A stretch of 64,000 nt of DNA. Origin: Aquaticitalea lipolytica. Lineage in GTDB: Bacteria > Bacteroidota > Bacteroidia > Flavobacteriales > Flavobacteriaceae. The notes beneath the pieces were generated by a model. That model was not told the origin of the DNA, did not search any database, and worked only from the letters and a program-made list of their open reading frames with translations. The position numbers were made by a program, and so were the translations under genes. Within the stretch, counting starts at the first letter, position 1. The number at the start of each line of letters is the position of its first letter. This document shows positions 8,109 through 17,182 of this stretch, piece by piece. The stretch lies in the NCBI RefSeq assembly GCF_014641635.1, contig NZ_BMIC01000001.1, forward strand, positions 626,641 to 690,640, written 5' to 3'.

Positions 8109-9590
8109 CTAATTAACATATTCAAAAAAGACTATTTCTCCTTTTTCATTAATCATTTCATATACACCAAAAGGGGACTCATTATTTATTATTATAAAAC
8201 TCTTATCGTCTTGCAAATGATTTAAATACTTTTTATCATTACTTAAGTAAGAAAATAGTACTCTAAATAGATTTACTGAGGTTGTTAATTTGTCATCAAA
8301 CTCTGGAGCTATATTATCTGGCCATTTTATCGCTAAATTTACTGAGAATACTGAGTACAACAAATCTCTATCTGTTTGCTTGGTTTTTGATTGTCTAGTA
8401 TAATCAAACCCAACAAAACCTCCATGATCTGATACTATCACTATTAACGCATTATTATCATAATTATTTATAATACCAATCATACTTTTTAGCCATTTAT
8501 TAGCTTCTTCAACTCGTTTTAAATAAATTTTCCTTTCTTCTTCTTTTCCTTTTGAGTCTTTCTCTAAAGTACTAATATGTCCTGGACTTAGTTTTTCTAT
8601 AAAATAAAAATTGTCTGATTTAGAATTTTTAATAATTGCTGCCTCTAAATCTTCATTAACATTCTTATAAAACTCAAATCCTTTTGAAAGAAATGGAATT
8701 TCACTATAATTTATATTACAATAATTATAATTTAATTTTGGTCTGTTTACTAATAAATATGGGCTCTCAACTATTAATGATGTTTTATAATTATTTTGCT
8801 TAAATATTGAAACAACTGGGTTACTACCTGCCATGATTTCTCTTGCATTATATAACTCATTAAAATTTGGTTTAGGATTATTATAATAATGATGCTTCAT
8901 TGTAAACATTGAAGTATTAGAGCTCAAAGTTGTGTAATAATTACTTCTAAAATTATTATAAACTTTAAAATTATTATCTTCTAAAAATGTCTCAAATTTG
9001 CTATTATCATAATCATAAAGCTCATTTTTCATTTCATTAAAACTAACATATCCATCTGGTTGAATAATATAAACATTTGGTCGCTTTTTAAATTTAACAT
9101 TTTCAATTGCGTCAGGTTGTTTTGCCCAATTAAATGAATATGATTGACTTTCTATTATTCTTGGGATTACCCAAACAATTGCTACTACTGCAATTATAAA
9201 CTGAAAAGCTATTATTTTTCTTAAATACTTAAACAAGAACAAGCCTAAAATGCAAGCAATAACAATTAACAGCAAAAACTTTTTCTTACTGAAGCTATTT
9301 GTACTTATTAGAAGTAAAATAAAAAAAGTTGAAATGTTTAAAATTGCAAGTATTTGCTTATTATAATTTATTAATCTCTTTGATGTGTTAGTTAGTTTAT
9401 AAACTAAGTAAAAAAGAATTAGAGGTATGATTAAAAAACAAAATATTAAATAAAAAAATTGACTCCAAGAGTTAATCAAGGTAAGATTTGAATCATAGTT
9501 ATAAAGAATTGGGTATAAACCAACTCCAATTGCAGATAATATTGGTAAGCTGTATTTATGCTTCAACAATTCATTAAATTTAACTTTCAT
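8109..9590 (-). CDS. Membrane-anchored sulfatase-like hydrolase/transferase, copy 1
   Basis: 493 residues. The first 165 hold about five transmembrane segments; the rest is an extracytoplasmic alkaline-phosphatase-superfamily domain. KRPNVYIIQPDGY (about 170-182) supplies the first metal-binding Asp, the segment NYYTTLSSNTSMF (about 216-228) lies where the nucleophile Ser/Thr is expected, and VIVSDHGGFVG (about 388-398) carries the second metal Asp-His pair. The layout is that of LtaS/EptA-like phospho-group transferases, so it may add a phosphate-linked group to the surface glycan or lipid A; a phosphodiesterase or sulfatase is also possible. It is a full-length paralogue of the next upstream gene and overlaps it by 4 bp. 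Confidence 0.78.
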   Translation of the reverse strand: MKVKFNELLKHKYSLPILSAIGVGLYPILYNYDSNLTLINSWSQFFYLIFCFLIIPLILFYLVYKLTNTSKRLINYNKQILAILNISTFFILLLISTNSFSKKKFLLLIVIACILGLFLFKYLRKIIAFQFIIAVVAIVWVIPRIIESQSYSFNWAKQPDAIENVKFKKRPNVYIIQPDGYVSFNEMKNELYDYDNSKFETFLEDNNFKVYNNFRSNYYTTLSSNTSMFTMKHHYYNNPKPNFNELYNAREIMAGSNPVVSIFKQNNYKTSLIVESPYLLVNRPKLNYNYCNINYSEIPFLSKGFEFYKNVNEDLEAAIIKNSKSDNFYFIEKLSPGHISTLEKDSKGKEEERKIYLKRVEEANKWLKSMIGIINNYDNNALIVIVSDHGGFVGFDYTRQSKTKQTDRDLLYSVFSVNLAIKWPDNIAPEFDDKLTTSVNLFRVLFSYLSNDKKYLNHLQDDKSFIIINNESPFGVYEMINEKGEIVFFEYVN

Positions 9591-11071
9591 TTATTTAGCC
9601 TTTCAATATTTACATTTCCATTGCTATCAATTACTTCATAAACTGATTTAGAAAACAATCCTAAACGTAAATTATAACTTGAATCGCTTTCAAGATTTTG
9701 TAAATATGTTTTGTTTTCACTTAAAACTGAAAACAATACTCTAAAGACATTCACATTCGACTTTAAGTTAGCGTCATAATCTGATGTTAAAAACCCATTC
9801 CATTTTACAGCTGCCAAAGAAGAGTATGTTGATTTAATTAAATATGGATTTTCAGTACTATACATATCATTATAATTTTCCAAACCAACCCAACCACCAT
9901 GATCTGCCAATATAATAATCATTGCATTTGGGTCTACTTTAGAGATATAATTAACTGTTGTTTTAATCCAATTATTAACTTCACCTACCCTTTTTATGTA
10001 CCAATCTCTTTCTGTTTCCACCTTATTTTCTTCAGCAGAAAAATGAACATGGTGTGGCAATAACTTCTCAATGAAAAAAAACTTTGGTGTTTTATCGCTT
10101 AAACTTATTGCTTGCTTTAAATCTAAAAAAACATCCTTTTTAATATTATTATCATTACTAAATAAAGGTATTTCATTTAATTTAATATTATAATAATCAT
10201 AGTTACTCTCTTTCCTATTTTGTTGAAAATATTCATCTTCTACTATGAAATATGTTTTATAGTTGTTATTTTTAAAAATGGAAATCACAGGGTTATCTCC
10301 ACTAATAATCTTTCTTGCATTGGGCACTTCTAAAGATGGCAAAAGCGTTTCTCCAAAATAGTGTTGCTTCATTGAAAACAGAGAAGCATTTGAAGCTAAA
10401 CTTGCTGGATAATTACTTCTAAAATCTGGATATATTTTAAAGTCATTAATGGAAAGCCAACCATATAAATCACTCTTAAAATTATACGTTTCACTTTCCA
10501 TCATTGTTTCTGCTACATAACCATCAGGCTGAATAAGGTATATATTAGGTTTATGTTTAAACTGAACATTTTCTATTTCGTCAGGTAAAACACTCCATGT
10601 CATTGGTATTAAGTAGTTATATGCCTTAATAATAACCTTTGGTATTGGCAAAACACACATTAACATTAATAGAATAATAATTTTTTTATAGTGCTTATGT
10701 AATTTAATTGACAAAGCAATACTTAATATTAATATGAGTAATAGTATTTTTTTCTTAAAAACTAAATATATTGCTTGAGACATTAAAGAAGATGTCACAA
10801 CAATAAGTAATACAAAAAGCAAATGGGCTCTATACTTTATTAATCTTTTGTTTAATCCAAAACCAAAGTAAAATAGTGAAAAAATAAGTAGTGAAATTCC
10901 AATAAAAAACAATACAAAAAAAGCTAAATGCTCTTTTGAATTAACAGCAGAATAATTATTTGAAATATAAAAAACAAATGGGTAAAATCCACTTATAAAA
11001 GCGGCAATAAAAGGCACATGTTTATCACTATTAATGAATGAAAGTATATTTTCTTTTACCTTTTTTAGCAT
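9587..11071 (-). CDS. Membrane-anchored sulfatase-like hydrolase/transferase, copy 2
   Basis: 494 residues with the same plan as 8109-9590: about five N-terminal membrane helices, then KHKPNIYLIQPDGY (first metal Asp), YPASLASNASLFSMKQHYFG (nucleophile region; the Thr of copy 1 is replaced by Ala/Ser), and IILADHGGWVG (second metal site). The pair is a tandem duplication that has diverged clearly but kept all motifs, so both are likely active. The gene overlaps the methyltransferase upstream by 7 bp and its own 3' end overlaps copy 1, which makes a tightly coupled operon. The substrate is unknown. Confidence 0.78.
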   Translation of the reverse strand: MLKKVKENILSFINSDKHVPFIAAFISGFYPFVFYISNNYSAVNSKEHLAFFVLFFIGISLLIFSLFYFGFGLNKRLIKYRAHLLFVLLIVVTSSLMSQAIYLVFKKKILLLILILSIALSIKLHKHYKKIIILLMLMCVLPIPKVIIKAYNYLIPMTWSVLPDEIENVQFKHKPNIYLIQPDGYVAETMMESETYNFKSDLYGWLSINDFKIYPDFRSNYPASLASNASLFSMKQHYFGETLLPSLEVPNARKIISGDNPVISIFKNNNYKTYFIVEDEYFQQNRKESNYDYYNIKLNEIPLFSNDNNIKKDVFLDLKQAISLSDKTPKFFFIEKLLPHHVHFSAEENKVETERDWYIKRVGEVNNWIKTTVNYISKVDPNAMIIILADHGGWVGLENYNDMYSTENPYLIKSTYSSLAAVKWNGFLTSDYDANLKSNVNVFRVLFSVLSENKTYLQNLESDSSYNLRLGLFSKSVYEVIDSNGNVNIERLNK

Positions 11072-12447
11072 TTGTTTTTAAGTAAATACATAACTCTTTC
11101 AGAATCATCAATAGCTTTGTTTTCAATAATTTCAAAGTATTTAGAATACGCTTTTTCGAAAGCTTCAAGATTATAAAAATCAAAATGTTCTTTAAATTCA
11201 GCTTTATTATTAAGTAAACGTTTTACCCATGAATCTTCACGTTTTGGAAACTCAATAATCAAGTATTTTGAAAAACTACTGAAAAATTGTGCAGATTTAT
11301 CAAAAGGCACATTACCAGATAAAGTCATATGATGTATTACAGCTAATGCTAAAGTTACATCTGGAGCATATTCTTTTATTCTATCTAAAAATGAAAAGCG
11401 TTCTTTATTATTTAATCCAATTGCCGCTGAAGGATTAAGCACATCAAGAACGAAAGGCAACATAGATTGTTCCTTGTTAATTTTTAATGTTTTATAATTA
11501 TAGTCTACGGCATTATTATCTATATCACAAACTAAAGTCTCTTCAATTTTATAATTGATTCGCCTTACAAAAGTGCCATCATTACCTCCAATATCAATTA
11601 ATGTTTTAGGTTTCATTGTAGCAATCCAACAATTAATTATTTCAGATTTTAGAATAAATGCAGAGTCTGAATAATTGATTTTACTATAATATTTACCCCA
11701 TTCAGATGTCTCTTTTAATTCTAACTTTTTAATATAATCGTAAAGACTTTCTATAATGTTTAACTGTGCTTTTTTTGATAAAGAAGCCTTTTTAGATGTC
11801 CCTTTGTAATCTTCATTATGTTTCTCTTCAAGCTTAGCTAATAGGTGAATATTAGAATATAAAAATGGATTAAGTTTTGTTTTAAATGGTAATAATGAAC
11901 TTATCATTTTAACTGGAATTCCATCAATAAAATTACTAGTTAACTTTAGCATTTGCGCGCCATGAAAATAAGACAAAACCAATGGACCTAAAAAATGTGT
12001 TATAAACTGTTTATATGCTCTCCAAGGTGAATTTTCTGCATAAAAATCAAACGACAATGTATCGATAAAAATTGCCTTCCCATTATGAAATGTAATGTTA
12101 AAAGCTGATGCATCTTTTAGTGAAAAGCCATGCTCCAAACTATATTTTTGAAGCTTTAAAGTAAGTAATGCTGCTTCTTTGTATTGATTAAAGCTCCATT
12201 CGTAAGGATAGGTTATAAACGAAACTTTATTTGGCTGTATAACTATTTGCTCATTAGTATAAGTTAGTTCTTGATGTGGAATAAGCAAACGATTATTAAA
12301 TAAAACCTTAAAAAACCCTGACTCGGTTAATTTATTATACTGTTCAAAATAAATTGGATGTATAACTCGTTTTATTATTCCATCTTCAATAAACACATAT
12401 CCAGAAGGATCTCTAAATGATGAAGAATGAAAGTTTTTAGCTATCAC
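11065..12447 (-). CDS. Class I SAM-dependent methyltransferase, two-domain
   Basis: 460 residues. The C-terminal half carries a Rossmann methyltransferase domain: motif I is TLIDIGGNDGTF (about 291-302), followed by the acidic loop LVCDIDNNAV and LALAVIHHM (motif IV region). The N-terminal 270 residues do not match a catalytic motif I know; they include ASAFNITFHNGKAIFIDTLSF, reminiscent of the substrate domain of large Bacteroidota glycan-locus methyltransferases. The role is probably methylation of a sugar or lipid intermediate. Start (ATG at 12447) lies inside the end of the small membrane gene 12437-12652, so the two are translationally coupled. Confidence 0.78.
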   Translation of the reverse strand: MIAKNFHSSSFRDPSGYVFIEDGIIKRVIHPIYFEQYNKLTESGFFKVLFNNRLLIPHQELTYTNEQIVIQPNKVSFITYPYEWSFNQYKEAALLTLKLQKYSLEHGFSLKDASAFNITFHNGKAIFIDTLSFDFYAENSPWRAYKQFITHFLGPLVLSYFHGAQMLKLTSNFIDGIPVKMISSLLPFKTKLNPFLYSNIHLLAKLEEKHNEDYKGTSKKASLSKKAQLNIIESLYDYIKKLELKETSEWGKYYSKINYSDSAFILKSEIINCWIATMKPKTLIDIGGNDGTFVRRINYKIEETLVCDIDNNAVDYNYKTLKINKEQSMLPFVLDVLNPSAAIGLNNKERFSFLDRIKEYAPDVTLALAVIHHMTLSGNVPFDKSAQFFSSFSKYLIIEFPKREDSWVKRLLNNKAEFKEHFDFYNLEAFEKAYSKYFEIIENKAIDDSERVMYLLKNKC

Positions 12448-12652
12448 TTGAGTTTTTGTTTTCTAAATCAGAGTCTTTAATGTTTATTTCATCAAAAACA
12501 TCGTCTTTTTCGTCATTATGTTTTACTAAACCAAAAAACAATTTTACTTTATACATTAAGTTTTTAGAAAATAGTACTACAGCTGCTACTGCAGCAACTA
12601 CAGCTTGTGCAATCATAGCTCCTAATCCTGGATCGAAATAAAGAAAAATCAT
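12437..12652 (-). CDS. Small single-pass membrane protein of the glycan operon
   Basis: 71 residues: an N-terminal helix (FDPGLGAMIAQAVVAAVAAVVLF, split here only for description as about residues 7-29) made almost wholly of Ala, Val and Gly, a short basic juxtamembrane stretch KNLMYKVK, and an acidic, Asp/Glu/Asn/Ser-rich tail. It precedes and overlaps the methyltransferase gene by 11 bp. Small proteins of this shape occur beside methyltransferase and sulfatase-like genes in Bacteroidota polysaccharide loci, but I know no assigned function. It could be a membrane anchor or assembly partner for the neighbouring enzymes. Confidence 0.65.
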   Translation of the reverse strand: MIFLYFDPGLGAMIAQAVVAAVAAVVLFSKNLMYKVKLFFGLVKHNDEKDDVFDEINIKDSDLENKNSSDS

Positions 12653-12680
12653 AATTAAATTTTAGTAAATATAAACAATC

Positions 12681-12917
12681 TTAGTTTGTTTTCTTTACAA
12701 ACAAGTAATATAAATTAATAGCAAATATTGCTGTATTTGTAATGATAATAGGAAATGATATTGGCTCTAATAAAAGCCCATAAGCAACAAACAACAAGCA
12801 TCCAAATGAATTGATTAATCTTAAAGTATTTACGTTTTTCATTAAAAATGAAATTAGAACAGTAGCCATTGCAGCATAACCAATCCAATCGGTAAATGTG
12901 ATATTAAATAATTCCAT
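12681..12917 (-). CDS. Small YgjV/SemiSWEET-like membrane protein
   Basis: 78 residues from the ATG at 12917. An ATG 33 bases earlier exists, but the residues it adds (MLYYHLIKVIT) do not belong to the fold. Three hydrophobic helices with WIGYAAMATVLISFLMKN, then LRLINSFGCLLFVAYGLL and TNTAIFAINLYYL, match the three-helix half-transporter layout (YgjV-like, PQ-loop/SemiSWEET relatives). Such proteins dimerise to make a small-solute pore. It reads in the direction of the polysaccharide operon with 28 bp to the next gene. Substrate unknown. Confidence 0.62.
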   Translation of the reverse strand: MELFNITFTDWIGYAAMATVLISFLMKNVNTLRLINSFGCLLFVAYGLLLEPISFPIIITNTAIFAINLYYLFVKKTN

Positions 12918-12965
12918 AGTTATAACTTTGATTAAATGATAATATAACAAACCTACTATAATTCT

Positions 12966-13000
12966 AAAAAAAAGGAACCTAAATTAGATTCCTTTTTCTT
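12966..13000 (-). terminator. Rho-independent terminator of typA
   Basis: On the minus strand a hairpin GGAA-CTAA / TTAG-TTCC (with single-base bulges) is followed by eight T residues. It sits 16 bp after the typA stop, so it most likely ends the typA transcript. Confidence 0.6.
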
Positions 13001-13015
13001 TATAAACTATTTAGA

Positions 13016-14815
13016 TTAAATACTTTTATTTCTCTTACGCTCAACTTCAGTCAATAAAATTTTACGCAAACGTAAATGATTAGGAGTTACCTCAACATAT
13101 TCATCTTTTTGAATATATTCTAAGGCTTCTTCTAAAGAGAATTTAATAGCAGGAATAATTCTTGCCTTATCATCTGCTCCAGACGAACGTACGTTACTTA
13201 ACTTTTTAGTTTTTGTAACGTTAACAGCCATATCATCACCACGAGAATTTTCTCCAATAACCTGACCTTCATAAATATCTTCTCCTGGATCAACAAAAAA
13301 GCGTCCTCTATCTTGTAATTTATCAATTGAATATGGAATTGCTTGACCTTTCTCCATAGATACTAACGATCCATTTTGACGCTCTGGAATTCCTCCTTTT
13401 AACGGTTGGTATTCAATAAAACGGTGTGTCATAATAGCCTCACCTGCAGTTGCAGTAAGTAAGTTATTACGCAAACCTATAATTCCACGTGAAGGGATTA
13501 TAAATTTACAAACCATACGCTCTCCTTTGGCTTCCATGCTTACCATTTCACCTTTACGTACAGATACCATTTCTATAGCTTTACCTGAAACAACTTCTGG
13601 TAAATCAATAGTCATTTCTTCAACAGGCTCACATTTTACACCATCAATTTCTTTAATGATAACTTGTGGCTGCCCAATTTGAAGCTCATAACCTTCACGA
13701 CGCATCGTTTCAATTAATACAGATAAATGCAATACTCCACGACCAAACACCATAAATTTATCAGCACTATCAGTTTCTGCCATACGTAAAGCTAAATTCT
13801 TTTCTAGCTCTTTAGTAAGACGTTCTTTAATATGACGAGATGTTACAAATTTTCCATCCTTTCCAAAGAAAGGCGAATCGTTAATTGTAAACAACATACT
13901 CATTGTTGGCTCATCAATAGCAATTGTTTTTAATCCTTCAGGATTTTCAAAATCTGCTACAGTATCACCAATATCAAATCCTTCTAAACCAACTAATGCA
14001 CAAATATCTCCAGCTTGAACCTCTTCAACTTTTTTACGTCCTAGACCTTCAAAAACATGTAGTTCTTTAACTTTAGATTTTACTATTCTTCCATCGCGTT
14101 TTACCAATGAAATGTTCATTCCTGTTTTAAGAGTGCCACGTTGTAAACGTCCAATTGCAATTCGACCAGTAAATGATGAGAAGTCTAAAGATGTAATCAA
14201 CATTTGTACTGTACCTTCTTCTATTTTTGGTGATGGAATATGTTCAACAACCATATCTAACAATGGCTCTATGTTTGTCGTTGGTTTTTTCCAATCATCG
14301 CTCATCCAGTTTTGTTTTGCCGAACCATATACAGTAGGGAAATCTAACTGCCATTCTTCTGCACCAAGTTCAAACATTAAATCAAAAACAGCTTCATGTA
14401 CTTCTTCTGGAGTACAGTTTTCTTTATCAACTTTATTTACAACCACACAAGGTTTTAAACCCAAATCGATAGCCTTACCTAATACAAAACGTGTTTGTGG
14501 CATTGGACCCTCAAAAGCATCAACCAATAACAAAACGCCATCAGCCATATTTAATACACGTTCTACCTCACCACCAAAATCCGCGTGACCAGGAGTATCA
14601 ATGATATTAATTTTTGTGTCTTTGTAAACTACAGAAACGTTTTTAGATGTAATTGTAATTCCTCTTTCACGCTCTAAATCGTTATTGTCAAGAATTAAAT
14701 CTCCAGTGTTTTCATTCTCTCTAAATAACTGACAATGATACATGATTTTGTCTACCAAGGTTGTTTTTCCGTGGTCAACGTGAGCGATAATCGCGATATT
14801 TTTAATATTAGCCAT
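13016..14815 (-). CDS. typA: Ribosome-associated translational GTPase TypA/BipA
   Basis: 599 residues, the family's usual length. The GTPase domain shows G1 AHVDHGKTT (about 11-19), G2 RGITI, G3 DTPGHADFGGEVER and G4 NKVDKE, followed by EF-G-like domains II, III and V and the BipA C-terminal domain (NVTKTKKLSNVRSSGADD). It binds the 70S ribosome and supports assembly and translation under stress or cold. It is monocistronic: flanked by a terminator downstream and by a 216-bp gap to a divergent gene upstream. High confidence; the start ATG is the only sensible one. Confidence 0.97.
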   Translation of the reverse strand: MANIKNIAIIAHVDHGKTTLVDKIMYHCQLFRENENTGDLILDNNDLERERGITITSKNVSVVYKDTKINIIDTPGHADFGGEVERVLNMADGVLLLVDAFEGPMPQTRFVLGKAIDLGLKPCVVVNKVDKENCTPEEVHEAVFDLMFELGAEEWQLDFPTVYGSAKQNWMSDDWKKPTTNIEPLLDMVVEHIPSPKIEEGTVQMLITSLDFSSFTGRIAIGRLQRGTLKTGMNISLVKRDGRIVKSKVKELHVFEGLGRKKVEEVQAGDICALVGLEGFDIGDTVADFENPEGLKTIAIDEPTMSMLFTINDSPFFGKDGKFVTSRHIKERLTKELEKNLALRMAETDSADKFMVFGRGVLHLSVLIETMRREGYELQIGQPQVIIKEIDGVKCEPVEEMTIDLPEVVSGKAIEMVSVRKGEMVSMEAKGERMVCKFIIPSRGIIGLRNNLLTATAGEAIMTHRFIEYQPLKGGIPERQNGSLVSMEKGQAIPYSIDKLQDRGRFFVDPGEDIYEGQVIGENSRGDDMAVNVTKTKKLSNVRSSGADDKARIIPAIKFSLEEALEYIQKDEYVEVTPNHLRLRKILLTEVERKRNKSI

Positions 14816-14839
14816 AATGATGCCTTATTTTTAAGCGTG

Positions 14840-14847
14840 CAAAGGTA
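14840..14847 (-). promoter_or_regulatory. Putative -7 box of the typA promoter
   Basis: Read on the minus strand the bases are TACCTTTG, a match to the Bacteroidota -7 consensus TAnnTTTG, 25 bp before the typA ATG. No good TTG -33 box lies at the usual 17-23 bp spacing, so this is a one-box call. The rest of the 216-bp gap to base 15031 holds nothing else that I recognise. Confidence 0.45.
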
Positions 14848-15031
14848 CATTATATTTTTAGATAAATTAGATAATATATGTACAATACGTTAATTATATG
14901 TTATAATTTAAATTTAACATAATTTGAATGCTTATCTTACGTTTAAATAATTGATTAATAGTAAATAGCCACACCTTCCAACCGCTTAACTAATTGGCGA
15001 TTTACATCTGAATTTTTTAAATAGCAAACAG

Positions 15032-15391
15032 ATGAAAATAATTAGTAAATACTCAAAGTTTATACCTTATCTCTACTTCATTGTAGTGATTTTGTATTGG
15101 TTTACCGACGTTAATAGAAGTGAAGGCATTACAGCTTACCCAATTTTGTTATTTGGAATCCCTTTTATTTGGCAACTAGTAAAACCAAATAACAGCCTTA
15201 ATTTTTCACTCGGAATTATATTTGTTTGTTTATCATCGTATATGATTTTGGCTTACCTGTCTGATTTTCTAAACATTGTAAGTCTTTCTAACGAAGTAAA
15301 ACAATTTTTAATTTTAGGTGGATTTTTTGTTATTGGTAACTTTATCATGTCGCTTTGGATGATTAGAAATAGTATTAAAAGAAGTTTTTAA
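15032..15391 (+). CDS. Uncharacterised four-helix membrane protein
   Basis: 119 residues with about four hydrophobic segments (roughly 10-27, 36-50, 57-77 and 92-112) and a basic C-terminal tail (RNSIKRSF). I do not recognise a family. It is 34 bp upstream of kdsA in the same direction, so the two may be cotranscribed, but nothing in the sequence links it to Kdo synthesis. Confidence 0.6.
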   Translation: MKIISKYSKFIPYLYFIVVILYWFTDVNRSEGITAYPILLFGIPFIWQLVKPNNSLNFSLGIIFVCLSSYMILAYLSDFLNIVSLSNEVKQFLILGGFFVIGNFIMSLWMIRNSIKRSF

Positions 15392-15425
15392 TTTGATTAT
15401 CTTTGTGGCTTAAATTTTTAAGCTG

Positions 15426-16247
15426 ATGACTCTTAACGACGTTCCAAAATTAAAACATACAAATTCTAACAATTTCTTTTTGCTTTGTGGTCCATGTGCC
15501 ATTGAAGGAGAAGACATGGCATTACGTATTGCCGAAAAAGTAGTTAGCATTACAGATGCTCTAAAAATTCCTTATGTATTTAAAGGAAGCTTTAAAAAAG
15601 CCAACAGAAGTCGTATTGATAGTTTTACTGGAATTGGCGATGAGAAAGCATTAAAAATTTTAAGAAAAGTATCTGAAACTTTTGATGTTCCTACAGTTAC
15701 TGATATACACGAAATATCTGATGCTACTATGGCTGCAGAATATGTAGATGTATTACAAATTCCAGCCTTTTTAGTTAGACAAACAGACTTAGTAGTTGCT
15801 GCTGCACAAACAGGAAAAGTAGTTAACCTTAAAAAAGGTCAATTTATGAGCCCTGAAAGTATGAAACATGCTGTGCAAAAAGTAAAAGATGCTGGTAATG
15901 ATAAAGCATGGATTACTGATAGAGGTACTATGTTTGGCTATCAAGATATGATTGTCGATTTTAGAGGTATTCCAACAATGCGTCAATATGCACCAACAGT
16001 ATTAGATGTTACTCACTCTTTACAACAACCAAATCAAACTATTGGAGTTACAGGAGGTCGTCCAGACATGATTGAAACTATTGCCAGAGCAGGTGTTGTA
16101 AATAATGTGGATGGTTTATTTATTGAAACTCATTTTGATCCTGCAAATGCAAAAAGTGATGGTGCCAATATGCTTCATTTAGATAATTTAGAAGGCTTAC
16201 TAACCAACTTGGTTGCTATTAGAAAAACCATTAATAGTTTAAAATAA
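15426..16247 (+). CDS. kdsA: 3-deoxy-8-phosphooctulonate synthase
   Basis: 273 residues. It condenses phosphoenolpyruvate with arabinose 5-phosphate to give Kdo-8-phosphate for the lipopolysaccharide inner core. Motifs: LLCGPCAIEGED near the N-terminus, KGSFKKANRSR (PEP binding), TDIHE and ETHFDPANAKSDG. The Cys in the GPC block is where metal-dependent KdsA enzymes have their metal ligand (metal-independent ones have Asn), so this is probably the metallo class. A GNAT gene follows 9 bp later in the same direction. Confidence 0.96.
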   Translation: MTLNDVPKLKHTNSNNFFLLCGPCAIEGEDMALRIAEKVVSITDALKIPYVFKGSFKKANRSRIDSFTGIGDEKALKILRKVSETFDVPTVTDIHEISDATMAAEYVDVLQIPAFLVRQTDLVVAAAQTGKVVNLKKGQFMSPESMKHAVQKVKDAGNDKAWITDRGTMFGYQDMIVDFRGIPTMRQYAPTVLDVTHSLQQPNQTIGVTGGRPDMIETIARAGVVNNVDGLFIETHFDPANAKSDGANMLHLDNLEGLLTNLVAIRKTINSLK

Positions 16248-16256
16248 AGTTAAACT

Positions 16257-16724
16257 ATGGATTTTGAAATTAGACAAGCTACAATAGATGATATTCCTGA
16301 AATCACTTCACTTTTCAGAAATACTATTATAAATATAAATTCAAGGGATTACTCTGATAAACAAATAAAAGTTTGGGCTTCTGGAGCTGATGACATTGAA
16401 AAATGGGAAAAGAGAATAAATAATGATTATTTTATTGTTGCCGAAGCTAATAACCAAATAATAGGGTTTTCGTATTTAACTAAAGGAAATTATTTAGATG
16501 GTTTATTTGTACATAAAGATTACCAAAGAAAAACCATTGCTTCTAAACTATTACGTATTATGGAGTCTAGAGCTTCAATAAACGGTTTTGATGTTCTAAA
16601 ATCTGATGTGAGTATTACTGCACTTCCTTTTTTTGATTCTCACTATTACGAAGTAGAAAAAAAGCAGAAAAAATCTTTTAAAGGCTTAGTTTTTGAAAAT
16701 TATATAGTTTACCGAGATTTGTAA
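16257..16724 (+). CDS. GNAT family N-acetyltransferase
   Basis: 155 residues, a single GNAT domain. DIPEITSLFRNT forms the first helix, IIGFSYL the central strand, and LDGLFVHKDYQRKTIASKLL (about 81-100) the strand 4/pyrophosphate-loop region that binds acetyl-CoA. It follows kdsA by 9 bp and ends base-to-base against the convergent DUF1801 gene. Resembles the YafP/PhnO-like acetyltransferases common in Bacteroidota; substrate unknown. Confidence 0.85.
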   Translation: MDFEIRQATIDDIPEITSLFRNTIININSRDYSDKQIKVWASGADDIEKWEKRINNDYFIVAEANNQIIGFSYLTKGNYLDGLFVHKDYQRKTIASKLLRIMESRASINGFDVLKSDVSITALPFFDSHYYEVEKKQKKSFKGLVFENYIVYRDL

Positions 16725-17087
16725 TTACTTTAAGAACGATTTGTTTTTAAAAGACTCTACTTCTTTCAGAATTCTAATAAAAATTTCGTCGTTAATATCT
16801 TCTAATATTTTATACCTTAAAGATTTAATAACCTTTCGTTTTTCGCTCACCAAGTATTTATCAAGATTACTAGACAGATGAGCTGAATGCCAAAAGGCAA
16901 CATCTACATAATCTCTACTTTGATTTAAATAACATATTGGACGAGTACCAATATAGTAACAAGGTATTTTCCATTTGTATTCCATATGAGATTCAGGCAA
17001 CGTATGCTCTATCAATAATTGTACGTGCAACAATATAGATTTGAATGGCTCTGGTTGTTTTAGTATGTATTCTTCGGCTGGTTTCAC
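16725..17087 (-). CDS. DUF1801 (YdhG-like) domain protein
   Basis: 120 residues. MKPAEEYILKQPEPFKSIL, then MEYKWKIPCYYIGTRPICYL and VDVAFWHSAHL are the typical beta-rich landmarks of the DUF1801/YdhG fold, which is related to frataxin-like iron-binding folds. No function is established for most members. The gene is monocistronic, convergent with the GNAT gene and divergent from the operator at 17159. Confidence 0.82.
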   Translation of the reverse strand: MKPAEEYILKQPEPFKSILLHVQLLIEHTLPESHMEYKWKIPCYYIGTRPICYLNQSRDYVDVAFWHSAHLSSNLDKYLVSEKRKVIKSLRYKILEDINDEIFIRILKEVESFKNKSFLK

Positions 17088-17158
17088 AGTAAAATAAAAA
17101 ATTTAAATACCATCAAATTTAATAAACTTTTAACTTGTGTGATTAAAAATAAAAATTA

Positions 17159-17180
17159 ACTTTGTAATTCAAAGTACTTT
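17159..17180. promoter_or_regulatory. Operator copy 1: ACTTTG-N5-CAAAGTACTTT
   Basis: A 6-bp inverted repeat ACTTTG/CAAAGT with a 5-base spacer, merging into the palindrome AAAGTACTTT. It overlaps a TAACTTTG -7 box (17157-17164) and ends 2 bp before the ATG of 17183. The same sequence recurs at 18134-18155. The winged-helix gene between them is the likely binder. Confidence 0.7.
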
Positions 17181-17182
17181 AT

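Noticed and set aside
14112-14588. 158-residue plus-strand frame inside typA
   Set aside because: Antisense to the strongly conserved TypA GTPase domain and low-complexity in character; a shadow of that gene.
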